Source: Fasciolopsis buskii (Eukaryota > Platyhelminthes > Trematoda > Plagiorchiida > Fasciolidae). Taken from it: a stretch of DNA of 64,000 bases. The notes below the pieces were generated by a model, which was given only the letters and a program-made list of their open reading frames with translations, made no database searches and was not told the DNA's origin. Positions 12,952 to 24,697 of this stretch are shown here, in pieces. The stretch lies in NCBI GenBank assembly GCA_008360955.1, contig LUCM01004207.1:63250-127249 (forward strand), given 5' to 3'. The position numbers were made by a program, and so were the translations under genes. Positions within the stretch are counted from its first letter, which is position 1; the number at the start of each line of letters is the position of its first letter.

Positions 12952-13023
12952 GTGAGAAACTTATGACCAAAGAAATGCCTCGTCGCAAATGGGACAAAAT
13001 CCTGCCAGTATTTTGAGTTCATG
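12952..13023 (-). CDS. Candidate internal exon in the minus-strand chain
   Basis: A long pyrimidine-rich acceptor (TATCTATCTTTTCTGTGTTCAACCCAG) precedes 72 nt open for 23 codons (MNSKYWQDFVPFATRH, then FFGHKFL), ending at a moderate donor CTCAC|GTAAAG. It enters with 1 nt and leaves with 2 nt, fitting 14154-14249 upstream. An alternative frame reads HELKILAGFCPICDEAF before a stop, which shows how easily protein-like strings arise here. Confidence 0.15.
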
Positions 13024-14153
13024 CTGGGTTGAACACAGAAAAGATAGATACTCTGGTGGTCTAATTCTGACCGACTGTTGGTAACCAAGTGAAGCAAATG
13101 GATGCGGAACGCGTATACGAACTATGTACTATGCCATCAAAAGAGTTGCAAAGTACATTGCGTGAATTGGTCCCACTAAAGCAAAACGGTCTATCTAAGC
13201 AACAAATTTATAGAACTGCTTAAAGAAGTCCAGTGCACCCAGCTATCAGGTGTTCTGGCCTTCTCATTGTAACAACTAGAAAGGCTACAATTTACTCTTT
13301 TGGATAGGTGATGACATTATTGCGATAACGGAAAACAAACGTGAGAATAGGCAACGTCCGAATACTCAAAACTTACAAAACAATCGCTCCCAAATAAGGA
13401 ATCTGTGTTGACCGGGTATTATAACGTGCCAGTGTTTGTGAAACTAGCTATGCTTCTTCTGTTCAACATCGCTCGGTCTCATATTAGAAAATCCAAAAAA
13501 AAAACAAAATTGTTTTCTGTGTCCTTCGACCTTAATCACTTTGACAGTTTTCTTTTTGAGTATGTCAAAGTGATCTATAAAATTAATAAAACTATGAGAG
13601 ACCTACTGAGGTCGCGCATTCCTAGTGACTGAGCTGTAACTTTCTCTTGCTTATTTGGAACTTCAAAGGCACTTCCTCATAGCCACCTTTCATGATCACA
13701 ATAACTCAAAATCCTGGTTTCATGGAAAAACTATAGTTAAATTTATTCAGCTGAATGATTAATGGACAAATAAATGAAGCGATCGAGTCGGAAACACGCA
13801 TGCATTAAAACAGTATTTCAAAGACAAACACACCTGCACAGTCTACAACAAGATGCACTTCGTTTACGGATGCAGTTTAGAAAAGATATTTTTGTGGAAA
13901 AAACGAGTCTCAGTTGCGTGGGAGGGGAAACGGGTTAGCATTACCAACAGTGGCTTGGTAGAAAGTTATAAAAAGCGAGTACAGGTCTAAATTAAAACAA
14001 ATAAACCAACTGGTAAACCAGCAAACAATGAGATTCACAATGAAACGAGGATCGACTAAAAAAACATTTCTTTAGTGCAGGATATTTGGTTATTTCAAGT
14101 GAAAGGTCCGCCCGGACGACAAACGGTTCATTCAACCAAGTGGGTCGACTTAC

Positions 14154-14249
14154 CTGCAAGAGTAAATTCTATCTAACTCGAATGAGCGAATCGCAGTTGA
14201 TATTTTACAAAGATATTCTAACAAGTAAACGGAAATCAGACGTTCGAGT
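14154..14249 (-). CDS. Candidate internal exon, unknown protein
   Basis: Strong sites on the minus strand: acceptor TTTCCGGAAGTTTCACTTCAG and donor TTGCAG|GTAAGTCG. The 96-nt segment is open for 31 codons in the frame 1 nt + 31 codons + 2 nt (LERLISVYLLEYLCKIST, then AIRSFELDRIYSC), which looks helical. The other two phases contain stop codons. Exit phase matches the segment at 12952-13023. The half-site cluster at 14750-14844 lies 0.5 kb away on the side that would be intronic. Product unknown. Confidence 0.25.
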
Positions 14250-14749
14250 CTGAAGTGAAACTTCCGGAAAAGGATGTCGTGTACGACTTTTTTTCATCAA
14301 AGCACTATATGAGTACCTAATTACCATCTTTTACCTAACATTATTGTATCCTACGGAGGTTGATTGGGCAGATACGACAAAACACCAAAATAAAAGGATG
14401 GAAGTTTGAAAATATTTTGACCTCCGCAAATTCCGATCTGATGCATTAGGTGTACCAGGCCACATGCCGTAAACGTTCACCAAATGCGCTAGATACTGTA
14501 TAGGAAAGCGATTGGAAATTTTAATTGAGGTTCTCTGGTTGGACTTTCGAACTGCGTAATCGTGCTACATCCTCCGGTAATGCTCAGTGGTGAAGCTTAT
14601 AGGCCTCATAGTTCAGCTGATGCTGAGCGCATGTGGTCTAAATCGAGGTTGGTATCCGTGTTTCTTTTTCCTTGGTGTTCTGAGCCTGAAGTTCAGATAG
14701 CAAACACTTCTATCTAATTGAGGTAACATCGTCACTGGAGTAAACCTCC

Positions 14750-14844
14750 AAGGTCGAACGCCAGTCTTTTAAGGTCAACGACTAAAACAACAAAGGTCAC
14801 AGTTTTCAAGTCACGGTTATCGAAGTAGGTCAAGGTCAAAGTCA
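14750..14844 (+). promoter_or_regulatory. Cluster of nuclear-receptor half-sites (AGGTCA)
   Basis: Seven AGGTCA-like half-sites lie in one orientation within 95 bp: AAGGTCG (14750), AAGGTCA (14771), AAGGTCA (14793), CAAGTCA (14807), TAGGTCA (14826), AAGGTCA (14832) and AAAGTCA (14838). The last three are head-to-tail with essentially no spacer. They include TCAAGGTCA, the extended half-site bound by monomeric NR5A/ERR-type receptors. A single AGGTCA is expected only every few kilobases per strand, so the clustering is real in the sequence. Function is inferred; it could be an enhancer, or the remains of a short tandem duplication that happens to contain the motif. Confidence 0.4.
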
Positions 14845-16623
14845 TTGGGAGACTTATAACTAGGAGACCCCCAACAAATGTGCACATGCAAAATCGACGT
14901 CATCTCCACTACGGATGCAAGGTTTGTGATCTCTGAGCGAAGTCCGGAGAAGGGGTGCCCTTCGGAATGTTGTTTTCATATGTCAAAATGACCAGCTAAT
15001 CAGTAGCTCAATAAGCTGTCGCGTATACAACAGAAGCGCAAAATAAATATAAGAACTTTCATATTTTGGGGTCTTGTTGATTCATCCCGGCCGAACATCC
15101 ACAAGACTAAGAATTGATCGTGACTATTGTAATTTCTTGACCATCAACGTCTAGGTGATCGATACTAAATAATTTGAGAGTAGGTTGGTCTATCGTATCG
15201 ACCATTTATTTATCTCATCATAAAAGCTGGGAAAATAAATAAACTCACATGCAAAGTACCTCGTTGTCGAAACTGTCAGTTCATTATGACTTATGAGGCA
15301 AAAGATAATTCGTACGCTGAGAGATTATAAAACAAGTACTTACAGCGAATCTATGCTATATACCCCACAAAACGAAATAAATTTTGTATCAAGTTCCAAC
15401 CCATTAGTGTAAAATAACATTCAAGTTCCCTTGATTGAAACTATCCATCACGGCTCATGTCCACAACTGTGGACAGGGACGTTTTTGCAATTCACAGGTG
15501 CAATCTCAACGAATGTATTGTTTCACAGATCTTCTTTGAGCTTCTTTATTGGAGAAGTCACTGAGAAAAAATAGTTCCCGATAAATGCCGATGTTCATCT
15601 CCGGTTCGTGTACCATCCTTGACTGCATAGCAGCTTCACTGAGGACCGTTACTCGACCATTCAAATACGTACATGTGTACATATATATATCTTTGTATTT
15701 ATTTGTATAAGTGCATAACTCGGAGATCATAATCTATTCAAAATCTCTTTACCAGCATTCCAAATGTCTTAATATTTGTAGGGCATGTCAAGGTCTCGGC
15801 GAGACGTATGAACATATTCACCAGTTTCGGTTTTACATCTGTCTGTATAGTGAGTACATTAAAACCAATTAAACGGCGGTTATTTCGGCACCGTATGTAG
15901 GGTATTTTGAAGATCTAAAACCTTAAATTTATGAAATAGAAACCTGTTCATATATAAGTTAGAAATTATGCTAGAAATCGTCGTAGGTTTTGTTTCCACG
16001 TGACCATTCTGTTATCAGAAGCGGTTACTTTATCACATTCTACGTATGATTACACATACAGGTGAAAGTCAAAACTGGTTCCTCTCACTGTGAGGTTCTA
16101 AGTTAGGTACTATTTGTTTTAATTTATGTGGAAGATTTTCCTCGATTCGAATGAACGTTTACATTCCTATCATTGTTGCTTACTTTGCTTTCGTGAGTAC
16201 AGAACCCTCGTATAGAAAAAACACTTTGTGTCGGAATGCAGCGGATGATCTAATTGAAAAAAAATCCTTGACACATTTAAATTGTTATGGTCACTATGGT
16301 TTGCGGACTTAAAATTAATAAAACCTTTGTTAACAATGAAATCTGAGCAGACTTATTCAAAAATGTTACAGAAACAGACGACTATTTTCAGTAAACTGTG
16401 AGGACATAGTCATGCATCACAAAGATATAATGACAGTTTTTCTCAGTCATGCTATAGAAGATTGTGATCAGTTCGTGTATCCTCTTTTCGAATACACGGA
16501 AATCGAAATAACGCAGGTGCCACCCGATATTCAGGATGGAGTAATCGCGCAACAGAACGGGACAGCGAAACCAAAAATGTTAACACATTAGGTCAGGGAA
16601 CATTTTATTTTGATGATGCTTAC

Positions 16624-16666
16624 AAGATAGTGGATGGTCCGTAAAATGCTCGGAAAAGACTAATAA
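16624..16666 (-). CDS. Candidate short exon in the minus-strand chain
   Basis: A 43-nt segment with acceptor ACAATTCTTTGAAGAATTTCTTGCCAG and donor ATCTT|GTAAGC. It enters with 2 nt and leaves with 2 nt, giving ISLFRAFYGPSTI. Both junction phases fit the neighbours at 17704-17849 and 14154-14249. It is very short and one of several possible readings, so it is mainly of interest as part of the chain. Confidence 0.13.
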
Positions 16667-16918
16667 CTGGCAAGAAATTCTTCAAAGAATTGTGTTTAGT
16701 TCCCACATTTATCCGAAATTTTCGGCCTTCCAAAAAGCTCCGATAAAAGAGGTAAGCTGAATTCGAGAAAATTAGTTGTTGGGTTGACGGAACCTTTTTT
16801 CAAGGTGTAAGAAAGCAATCATTATGAGAATGTGACAACTATTTTGAAAATGATCTGTATTGTGTTTCTTTGCTAATGCATTCGAATCAAACGTTTATTC
16901 TGGCTTGCCTATTTCCAG

Positions 16919-17277
16919 TTGAACCGCTAACCTTGACCATTTCTAAACTTATGAACCTCGAGAATTCCATGCTGCACATTAGTCCGGAAAACCGAGGGTT
17001 TCCTGAAAGCTTAGCTGTTCACACCATAATAAATCAAGTTACGCACAGTGTAAAACTATTGGAGCAGCGCAAACGTTTTCAATCGATAGTGGCTGATGCA
17101 GCTAGTGGGCAACTGCACTTAGGATTGCACGCAACAACACTCCCTATGATTGCTAGTCAGGTTATCCTAGCGCGCATTGTCTTGCCGAAAACTGAATTGG
17201 GGTGTCTGGTTACAGTTGCACAACTTCAATGGTTTGTTAAAATGAGTAACTCTGAATGTTATCCCATTCGCAAATGA
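16919..17277 (+). CDS. Candidate exon or chance frame, plus strand
   Basis: Downstream of the acceptor TCTGGCTTGCCTATTTCCAG, the frame stays open for about 119 codons to TGA. The residues are varied (HISPENRGFPESLAV, VTHSVKLLEQRKRFQSIV). Possible donors are CTAGTCAG|GTTATC and AAATGA|GTAACT; both are imperfect, and a terminal exon is the alternative. The full open frame (135 codons) is among the longest non-repeat frames in the window, but about a dozen frames of this size are expected by chance. No domain recognised. Confidence 0.18.
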
Positions 17278-17703
17278 GTTCGAGCACATATCTATCATAC
17301 AAAAATCCGGATATATTTGAGAACGTTTATCTATTGAGGTACATAGAATGCTCGGTAGGGCGAACTATGGTTTATATTTGGCCTTGATGATTGTGCTTCT
17401 CACTCCACTCGAGCATTGCTACAAAGGCAACACTACTCGAACACTAGCGATTCTAGCAAAAATTTCGAATCAGTAGTCTAAAATGTAGTTGAGATAAAAT
17501 TAGCAAATAACTGAGTGTCACATTATGGCTAAAAGTTGTACAAAGTCAAAAGACCTTTCCGAATGCCGTCTAGTAAAAAAAACGGACGTTTCCATACAGT
17601 GGTGAAATATAATAACAAAAAATTAAGCCCCAGCTCATGACTCCGCAAACGTACATTCGCAGTCACGTTTTCTTCTTCAAAATGAACAACCAGATTGACA
17701 TAC

Positions 17704-17849
17704 TGATGAACTTCTCCGTCATAGGAGGGACAAAATGAAACGACGCCGGCTCGAGGTAGCTGAATTCGCAGACAAGGCCTCCTGGGTGTCCACTTAGTTG
17801 GTTCTGTACAAAGTTTCGGTTTGTCCGTCGAACGAATTCCATCGTAAGG
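17704..17849 (-). CDS. Candidate internal exon, unknown protein
   Basis: Acceptor ACATTAACTGCCTTATCTGCAG on the minus strand, then 146 nt open for 48 codons (1 nt + 48 codons + 1 nt), ending at ATCA|GTATGTCA. The residues start LTMEFVRRTNRNFV and end PPMTEKFI; codons here are comparatively GC-rich. Its entry phase fits a donor at 17973 (ATATGC|GTAAGTCA), which would give a 124-nt intron. Its exit phase fits the segment at 16624-16666. A competing plus-strand candidate lies only 300 bp away (18148-18288), so at least one of the two is probably spurious. Confidence 0.22.
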
Positions 17850-18147
17850 CTGCAGATAAGGCAGTTAATGTTCAGCATATAATTTAAACTTGAGGCAAGG
17901 CATGTTTTACGACGAAAGCAGAAACCGTAATTACGTGTATACCGTAAACGCAAGAAACCTAGACCTGACTTACGCATATACTTCACCGAGTGTTCCTGTT
18001 GAATCAATTTCTAATGTACTCCAGCATGCTTTTTAGTAGTAAGGAATTTATTACCATTTTCCAGTTGAGAAGTCATAAAGAGTCGACATCCAAAGTGACA
18101 TTGAAAATAACAAGAAAAATGTATAGCTATTTCATCCCCATTAAAAG

Positions 18148-18288
18148 CAACAGTGCATATTTATCGCGCCCCAATTGGAACGAGGACGCAGAAAAAACGA
18201 TCGCGAGTCTTAAGCTTCAGTTGTATCCCCAACCGAGTTGGTTCATGTATCAAGAATATGTACCGCCCTTGTATGTCACTGGATTTGC
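18148..18288 (+). CDS. Candidate internal exon, plus strand, unknown protein
   Basis: Acceptor AGCTATTTCATCCCCATTAAAAG and donor GGATTTGC|GTGAGTTG bound 141 nt read as 1 nt + 46 codons + 2 nt (NSAYLSRPNWNEDAEK, later PQPSWFMYQEYVPPLYV). The segment is GC-richer than its surroundings. It is a plus-strand counterpart to the minus-strand candidates immediately below it and is a warning against trusting either without transcript data. Confidence 0.2.
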
Positions 18289-21200
18289 GTGAGTTGATTT
18301 CTCTGCAAGAAGCGCAGACATTTCAAGCGATCTCACAGAGCTTGTTTACTTGGTTCTAAGTTTCATCTATTTGTTTTTCTTTTGGGTAGATTTTGATGGG
18401 TAAAGTTTGTAACTGCACCAAATGACCAGGTTTGCTTGCGTGGCATAGAGAGCAACATTTCATTATTTGGGTGCAATTACCAAGAATGTGAACCAGCATA
18501 CAGGAAGCGCTACCGATCAGTTGTACTTTGTAGCACATGGGTTTTCAATTTAACAGCTCTTCAGTTTAAGGTTTCTCACAAACTTCATGGGGGATTTAGA
18601 GTCACAAGAACGTAAAGTGGGTTCAGCCTGCAAATCCAAGCTTGACGCATAACTTTTTGCCCCTTGTCAAGAGTCCAACTTCAAATTTCCTCATTTCAAA
18701 AAAATTCCTTTAGGAATCGCCAAAGCACCAGATCTGGATCAGAAAAAAACGGATGCACTTAAAACATTTGGCAATATGTAGGTTGACGAATGGTTTTCGG
18801 TGAGAAACATTTGGATTCTGGTCAAAAAAATAGGTGAGAAAAATCATCAAGTTCAGAAGTAAAAGAGTTTTGTGAACGCAGGTACATATTAAAGCATGCC
18901 TTGGTATTCTGGTATTTTCTCAACCAGTATCAGTGCAATTGGAGTGTGACAGAAAATCCGTCGCGAGCGCTTACTTTACCACAGTGGAAACTCACAGTGG
19001 CGGAGGAACTTCTTGGAAAATATCTTCTTTGTGGGTACGCTGCACCCCACTGCATTACATATCAAGTCATAAGATAGTTAAGCTTGGAATGAAATGGGAC
19101 ATCTTGTTATATAAAGCCAGTTTCTTGTGACATGCTAGTTATATGACTGCATTAGAAAAATCCGTGCGTGCATCTACTGGAGCTGTCAGTGAATTGGGGG
19201 TAGTGGCTACGATGAATCTGAGATTGAGCAACTTATGAAAGCAATGGGTCAACTATCAGAGGCGCAAAAAACGGCGACGAAATGTCTGAAACACTCTACT
19301 ACCTATTCAGAATGTGTAGTGAGTTTGGCAAGCCACTCAACATAAGTCAGCGGAAAAATCGTGGCCAGGATTACGGAGACGTGACCAGTCCTAAAGCCCC
19401 CGAGAACAAAGGTCTGAAATATCACAAAGTATATTGTTGTCGACATCAGTCGTCAGTATCGAGAAAAATACTGCAACAAACTGAGTATCAGCCACTCGTC
19501 GCACACATCAGTAATCACTCTAAAATATTCCCTGATGCATAAGCTCCCCTACAGATTTTATTTGTTTGTAAATTTGCAATGAAAGCCGCAGTCTTGGTCA
19601 ACGAAAGGTTGGTGAAATGCATCTTCTGTGAACAATACAACCTTTGAATTCAGGTGAGTCATAATGACTTCACATTCTCCAGATGAACACAAAAGCAGTA
19701 ACATATAGCACCGAACAATAACCTATAGTTTTCTAAATTTATGCATGTCAGCGGAAATGAGTCTCCTTTTTGTCTCTTCGTGGATTGAAGATTCATAAAC
19801 GTGTTTCACCTTTGTAACTCAGTTTTCAGTTTGTAACGGAAACAGTTAATGGAAGGAACCTTTAACAAAAAGGCAGCATCACTTCAGCTAACTTTCAGCA
19901 GGATTTATGAGATTTGATACTAGCAGTGATTTTAAATCTCACGATTACTGGATGAGAATGGCGAACATAAATATCAGTTAACTGCTTACGACTTCTCGAA
20001 AATCCCTAGCAGTATTCACACAAGCAATCATCGGATTACTAAAAGCACCGTAAAGGTCGATATATTTACCGCAGAGGCTAATAGTCGTTGAAGTAGACCA
20101 CCACTGTCTTCTTAATGTTCACGTAATGCATTCGTCTGCTTTCACTATCTTGTGGTACAATGAACTAAATGACTAATCTGCTCATTTTTCTATATTTACC
20201 CTGTCAGTTTAAATTGTTTGTTTCAGCAAGTGTAATCTCTATTATAAGTGGTTTATCTGATTTTGTCTTTCCGATCGCTTTGGAGAAGTGTAAAAAGATG
20301 TTATGCAATGACTGCTCAACCGTCTGCTTACTAGCATGGAAGGATTTTGACTGCAGGTAAGACAGCTTTCTTTAAAACAGAACGTCGACTGAATGTTGCA
20401 ATCAGTTCATGCTACCTACACTGTTATTACCGTCTCAATGACAATATTTGTCGACAACTCAAAGTCAAGGACGTGGCCTTAAGTGACCGGATGACATCCA
20501 GCGAATTCACAAGGTTTCTCAGGCTGGAGACTAGTACGTTATTGGTTATCTTACAGTTGAAGAAACAAAATGGCACATGTAATATTCACTGAATTATTAT
20601 AATTTCGAATTCGAAAATAAGATGTGACCACTGTGACAGAAACGCCACCCTCATTCCAGATTTTTTGTTTGCAAAAATGCCACCGGCAACTTCACGGCCA
20701 TTAGGCATTGCTATTATTGAAGCATCACTCGTTTACTAATTTCGTACTCCAGTCTCACATACGATTCACGTAACTGACTGACTACACGTTCGGAACAACG
20801 AATCACAATTGTTTTTTAATGGAGTTACTTACAAGTCTACGGGGTCCCATGACACACTTCAACGCAGATGTTTTCCGCCTACGGGTAAGCATAATTTTAC
20901 TTTCACCTATAAGTATTTAACTTTCCTTCATAAGAACAAAAATTAAAAATGGTCAAAGTTAGCGGCAACTTTGGAGAGGCTGCAACCCTGAAAATTATTT
21001 TCATCGACGAATTTGGAAAAATTATTTTGCATGTCAGTTTTGTCCGGATTCGTTCGATAAGATCATTGCCGAAGTAATAAAATTTGGTAAATCCTGTCCA
21101 GGCGTACCACACGTGTCCGAACTCCCATAGTCCTCCACCGCGTCATAAATAAGTTAGGTTAATTCATGACTCCGCTCGTCGCCGAGATCAAAGAAGAGTC

Positions 21201-24200
21201 TATTTTTATAGGTTTTACTCCAAGAGGATTAGGTCTGCGCAGCAACAGCATAGGACAAGCCTCTCGTAAAACCTTAAGTAATCTATGGCCAAAATTTTGA
21301 TCCTTTGAAATGTCAACTGTTTGAGATAAAGTGCTCAGCATTCTCTTTGATTCCAGTGGAGTTCATGATAAGAATGGTTTGATGGTAGAAAATAGATTTG
21401 ACTCGTCTGAAAACCGGATCACGCTGGTCATGTCAAAGTGCCTCCAAGAAACTGTTTGGATGTATAAGAAGGGGCAAACTGACAGGCGACAGCCCACCAT
21501 CTCTTGGACACCGATACTTGTTCACGGCCGCTTATTTGATTAATACCACCTTAAAAAATTCACCTATAGCCACCAAAGGGTTTGCCGTTCCCAAATCCTT
21601 ATGGGGACGAGCTGATCAATAAACAACTCCGTCCCTTAAAGCAAACAGTTATCAACATATTGAGGATCCTTTGAAAGCGTTGTATTGAAAGCTTCCATTG
21701 CTGTTATAAGCAGGCAATGAGTATTAAACTGAACAAAACAAAGGAAATAAAGAAGAGACAGGATTTCTACTACGGGATTTGTCATTGTTACTACGAATGG
21801 GACAGCCTCCATAAAAAGCTTATTTGGTTGAGAGGAAACGAACCTGAAGTTGGTGGACTTTGACATAAAACAAATTTCTCCGTTGAACAGGGATTTTTGG
21901 ACATGGTCTCCATCTGCCTGCAATCTCAGAACCGGTTTTTGGCTTCAAGTCAGCATGGAGGCCATAAAATAAGACGAATTTAGATGCATCCCTTACCAAG
22001 TGCCTTCTGATGCTATTCTATAAATTGACGTCCATTCTTTGGACGATTAGGTAATGTAAGTGAACCTGAGTAATATTGCTTTAGAAAAGATGGCTTAATG
22101 AAAGTTGTTTCGAATGTAGAATTAACTGGAAACTTGTAGAAACAAATTGGGGAGGTTATTAGTTCTCCTAGAATACTGGTTGCTTTTCCGATGTTTGACA
22201 ATTCACTCACTTATTTTCCATATTCCAATTCTGTGAATAAATGCGTTTCGGCCGTTCCCGAAACGTGCGTTATCTGCGAATTTGTAATCCGTGACCTAAC
22301 TTGTCGTCATCATCACAGTCAGTCACCGTGGGATTCAATATATTCGGTCATTCAAAAGCTGGCGACACTGCAGCGTTCTTTGTAATTGTACTGTTAAGGC
22401 TTCATGTAAACAGTGAAATTCTGAGTTGTTTAAGGCTATTTTTTCAAGATTACTGAGAAATAAACATATATACAGTGCATACAGTTAGTATCCTTTACAT
22501 TGCACTTTTCCAAGACTGCCCATCATCCATTTCGCTGTTTGAGATGCCAACTTTTCTCCACTCGGGAAGTTTTTGCTAGATTTATGCACAGTGACCGACA
22601 ATGAAGGTCAAATGAATGGGGTAAAAGAGGATTTCGCGCTTTTCCGGCGACGTAGCCTATTGATTTTATGGTCACATGAAGTTTTCGAAAACTATCATGC
22701 CAATGAATTACCCCGGGTTAACGAAATGCAATGCAAGCTTGGAAATAACAGAAGTATTTGTCATTTCTCCCTAAAAGCGGTGCTACTTTTCATGGCACTT
22801 TAGTATACTTTAGGTTAACACGGCGATAACCAGAACCAATGCGTACATATCCATGTGCGTACTTTTTCAAACTGTACACTGCCTGAATCGCCTTATTATC
22901 TTGCTAATTCGAGCATGCAGCTAAGATATCTGATTGTATATTTATGAGGTTAGCGGTATTCACATTCTAACCTCTAATGGTAGTCATTAAGAGGAATGGA
23001 TCAATTTATTCTTTTTAGATACTCTTGATTATAGTTCATTTTAGGTCACTGATTTTCGCGTCCTCGGAAAAATTTCGAAAAATATTCACTATTATTCCTA
23101 TATTTTGCCAGGTATCATAATATTTTTCATGAAATAATTCACCAGGTGAAATGACCGCTGGGTTCAACATTGAAAAACCACGGAAGCACCGTACAGCTGT
23201 TTCATCCTTGTTATGAATCGTTCGCAGTGTATACCCACCACACCCAAACTGGGACGTGAAGACGAGAGGAACGATTTCGAGTTGAACGCCTCAACCATTA
23301 TGCTACCGGGCAGGCTCTGAACAGTTTGTTCAAATTCACCTTAAGATCACTGATTTGCCTGGCCACGGACCGACAGTGCAAGCAATCGGCACTTACTGAT
23401 AGATGAATTCCCAATAATCAATTTCTGATTTCACGCTGCCAAATGCGAATGGCGTTTTATATTAAACAAGATGTAAATTCAGTCACTGTCAGCGATTACG
23501 ACTAATAATATGCGTTTTAACGCGTTGCCATATATTTATATATCTATCTGCCTATATATACATATAATACAAGTAATAAAATAGCGAATACTGATATATG
23601 TTCCATGGAAAATTTTTCCTTTGAAGCAAAAGTTAGTTAAATATATGTTAACTGCGAATCGATACAATTTGATCAATATTAGATATTCTGATCCGAGGTC
23701 CTTTGAGATTGGCACTGTTGAAGCAAAATCTTATCCGTTTTAATATCATCTCTGCCTTATGCACGCAAATTAAATTGCACAGGTGCCTGCAGTTCAATTT
23801 TATTCTTCAACATGACAACGATGATCTCGTGAACGGTTATATGCAAGAGAAACCTAGTGGGTTTTTCACTAACCCAGTTTGCAGGATACATGAGTTCCAC
23901 ATCGTCCAGGTGTGCCAGGTCGACTAGTCTAACCTGAAATAAAAAAGATATTCGTTCAATGGACTTAAAACTGTTTGCAAATTCTACACAATATTGTCGA
24001 TAATATGTGGAAACATTTTATCTGGCGAGTGCTAATGGTTTCCAGTAAATTAATATGCCAACTGCGTGGACTAACGAAGATGGGAAACATGAGGTAAAGT
24101 ACATCTTCCTGCGTAAAAGGATCCGACAAATGTTCATATGTAGAATTTTGCATCTATTAATCAGCATCTGCATCAATGAGAAACTGGTCATTCAAAAAAA

Positions 24201-24588
24201 ATGAAATTTTCAAGTGTCCATGTCACTGAATACCGAGGGTGACTGAGGCTTGGGGCCAAAACAGATGAATGATAAAGTCAACCACTGGATCTCATATGTC
24301 TATCTGGAGTTTCACTATGGCTACTTTTGTATAACGCCTGGTTCTGTTAAGTACAGTGAGAAAATACGGTAGTAAAAATCCTAATAATGTTTGCGAACTG
24401 CTTATCTGAAGCTTAAATTTTCGTTTACGCAACCTCGCCTGAAAATCATAGTCCTTTTTCGGGCAACATACAACAGAAAAGTCTCACTGTGGGTCTTCAA
24501 AGTCACCCCCGTCGTAGTAAATATACCTATTGTCTAGTGGCGGTTGGACAGAATCTGGTTTCGCAAAATGAAGTCTTTCACTTTTTCT
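18289..24588. other. No recognisable gene
   Basis: Short chance frames only. There is a 14-bp palindrome (TTTCGAATTCGAAA, 20603-20616), a weak 46-nt minus-strand exon-like segment at 20833-20878 with donor ACTT|GTAAGT, and the TA-rich tract at 23.5 kb. Confidence 0.4.
23530..23570. repeat. TA-rich low-complexity tract
   Basis: Run of ATATATTTATATATC and CTATATATACATATAAT words, a degenerate (TA)n/TATC microsatellite. No coding or promoter significance is evident. Confidence 0.55.
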
Positions 24589-24697
24589 GCGGCCAGCAGA
24601 GGGCTGCCAAGCGGGGAAGTTGATCGGCGGTGGGAAGATTCGAACCCGTAGCCTTCACGTTCAACCGCCACGATCTTATCTACCTGAGCACCGCCGA
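24589..24697 (-). mobile_element. tRNA-derived SINE, copy 1
   Basis: Read on the minus strand, a 72-74 nt tRNA-like head runs from 24697 to 24624. It begins CGGCGGTG and ends CACCGCCG, a perfect 8-bp acceptor-like stem. The A-box region reads GCTCAGGTAGATAAG and the B-box GGGTTCGAATC, which are the internal RNA polymerase III promoter elements. A non-tRNA tail follows (TCAACTTCCCC, CTTGGCAGCC, GGCCGC) and recurs almost unchanged in the copy at 57069-57180. A shared unique tail behind a tRNA head is the signature of a SINE rather than a tRNA gene. The T-stem pairs poorly, which argues against a functional tRNA. No poly(A) tail or clean target-site duplication was seen. Confidence 0.8.

Noticed and set aside
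12961..13023. Zinc-finger-like FCPICDEAF in an alternative frame
   Set aside because: A single CxxC followed by an immediate stop; no second metal-binding pair and the frame cannot leave through the available donor.
24624..24697. Functional tRNA gene
   Set aside because: The T-stem pairs poorly, the anticodon arm is not well formed, and the sequence continues into a tail shared with another copy, so it is a SINE head.
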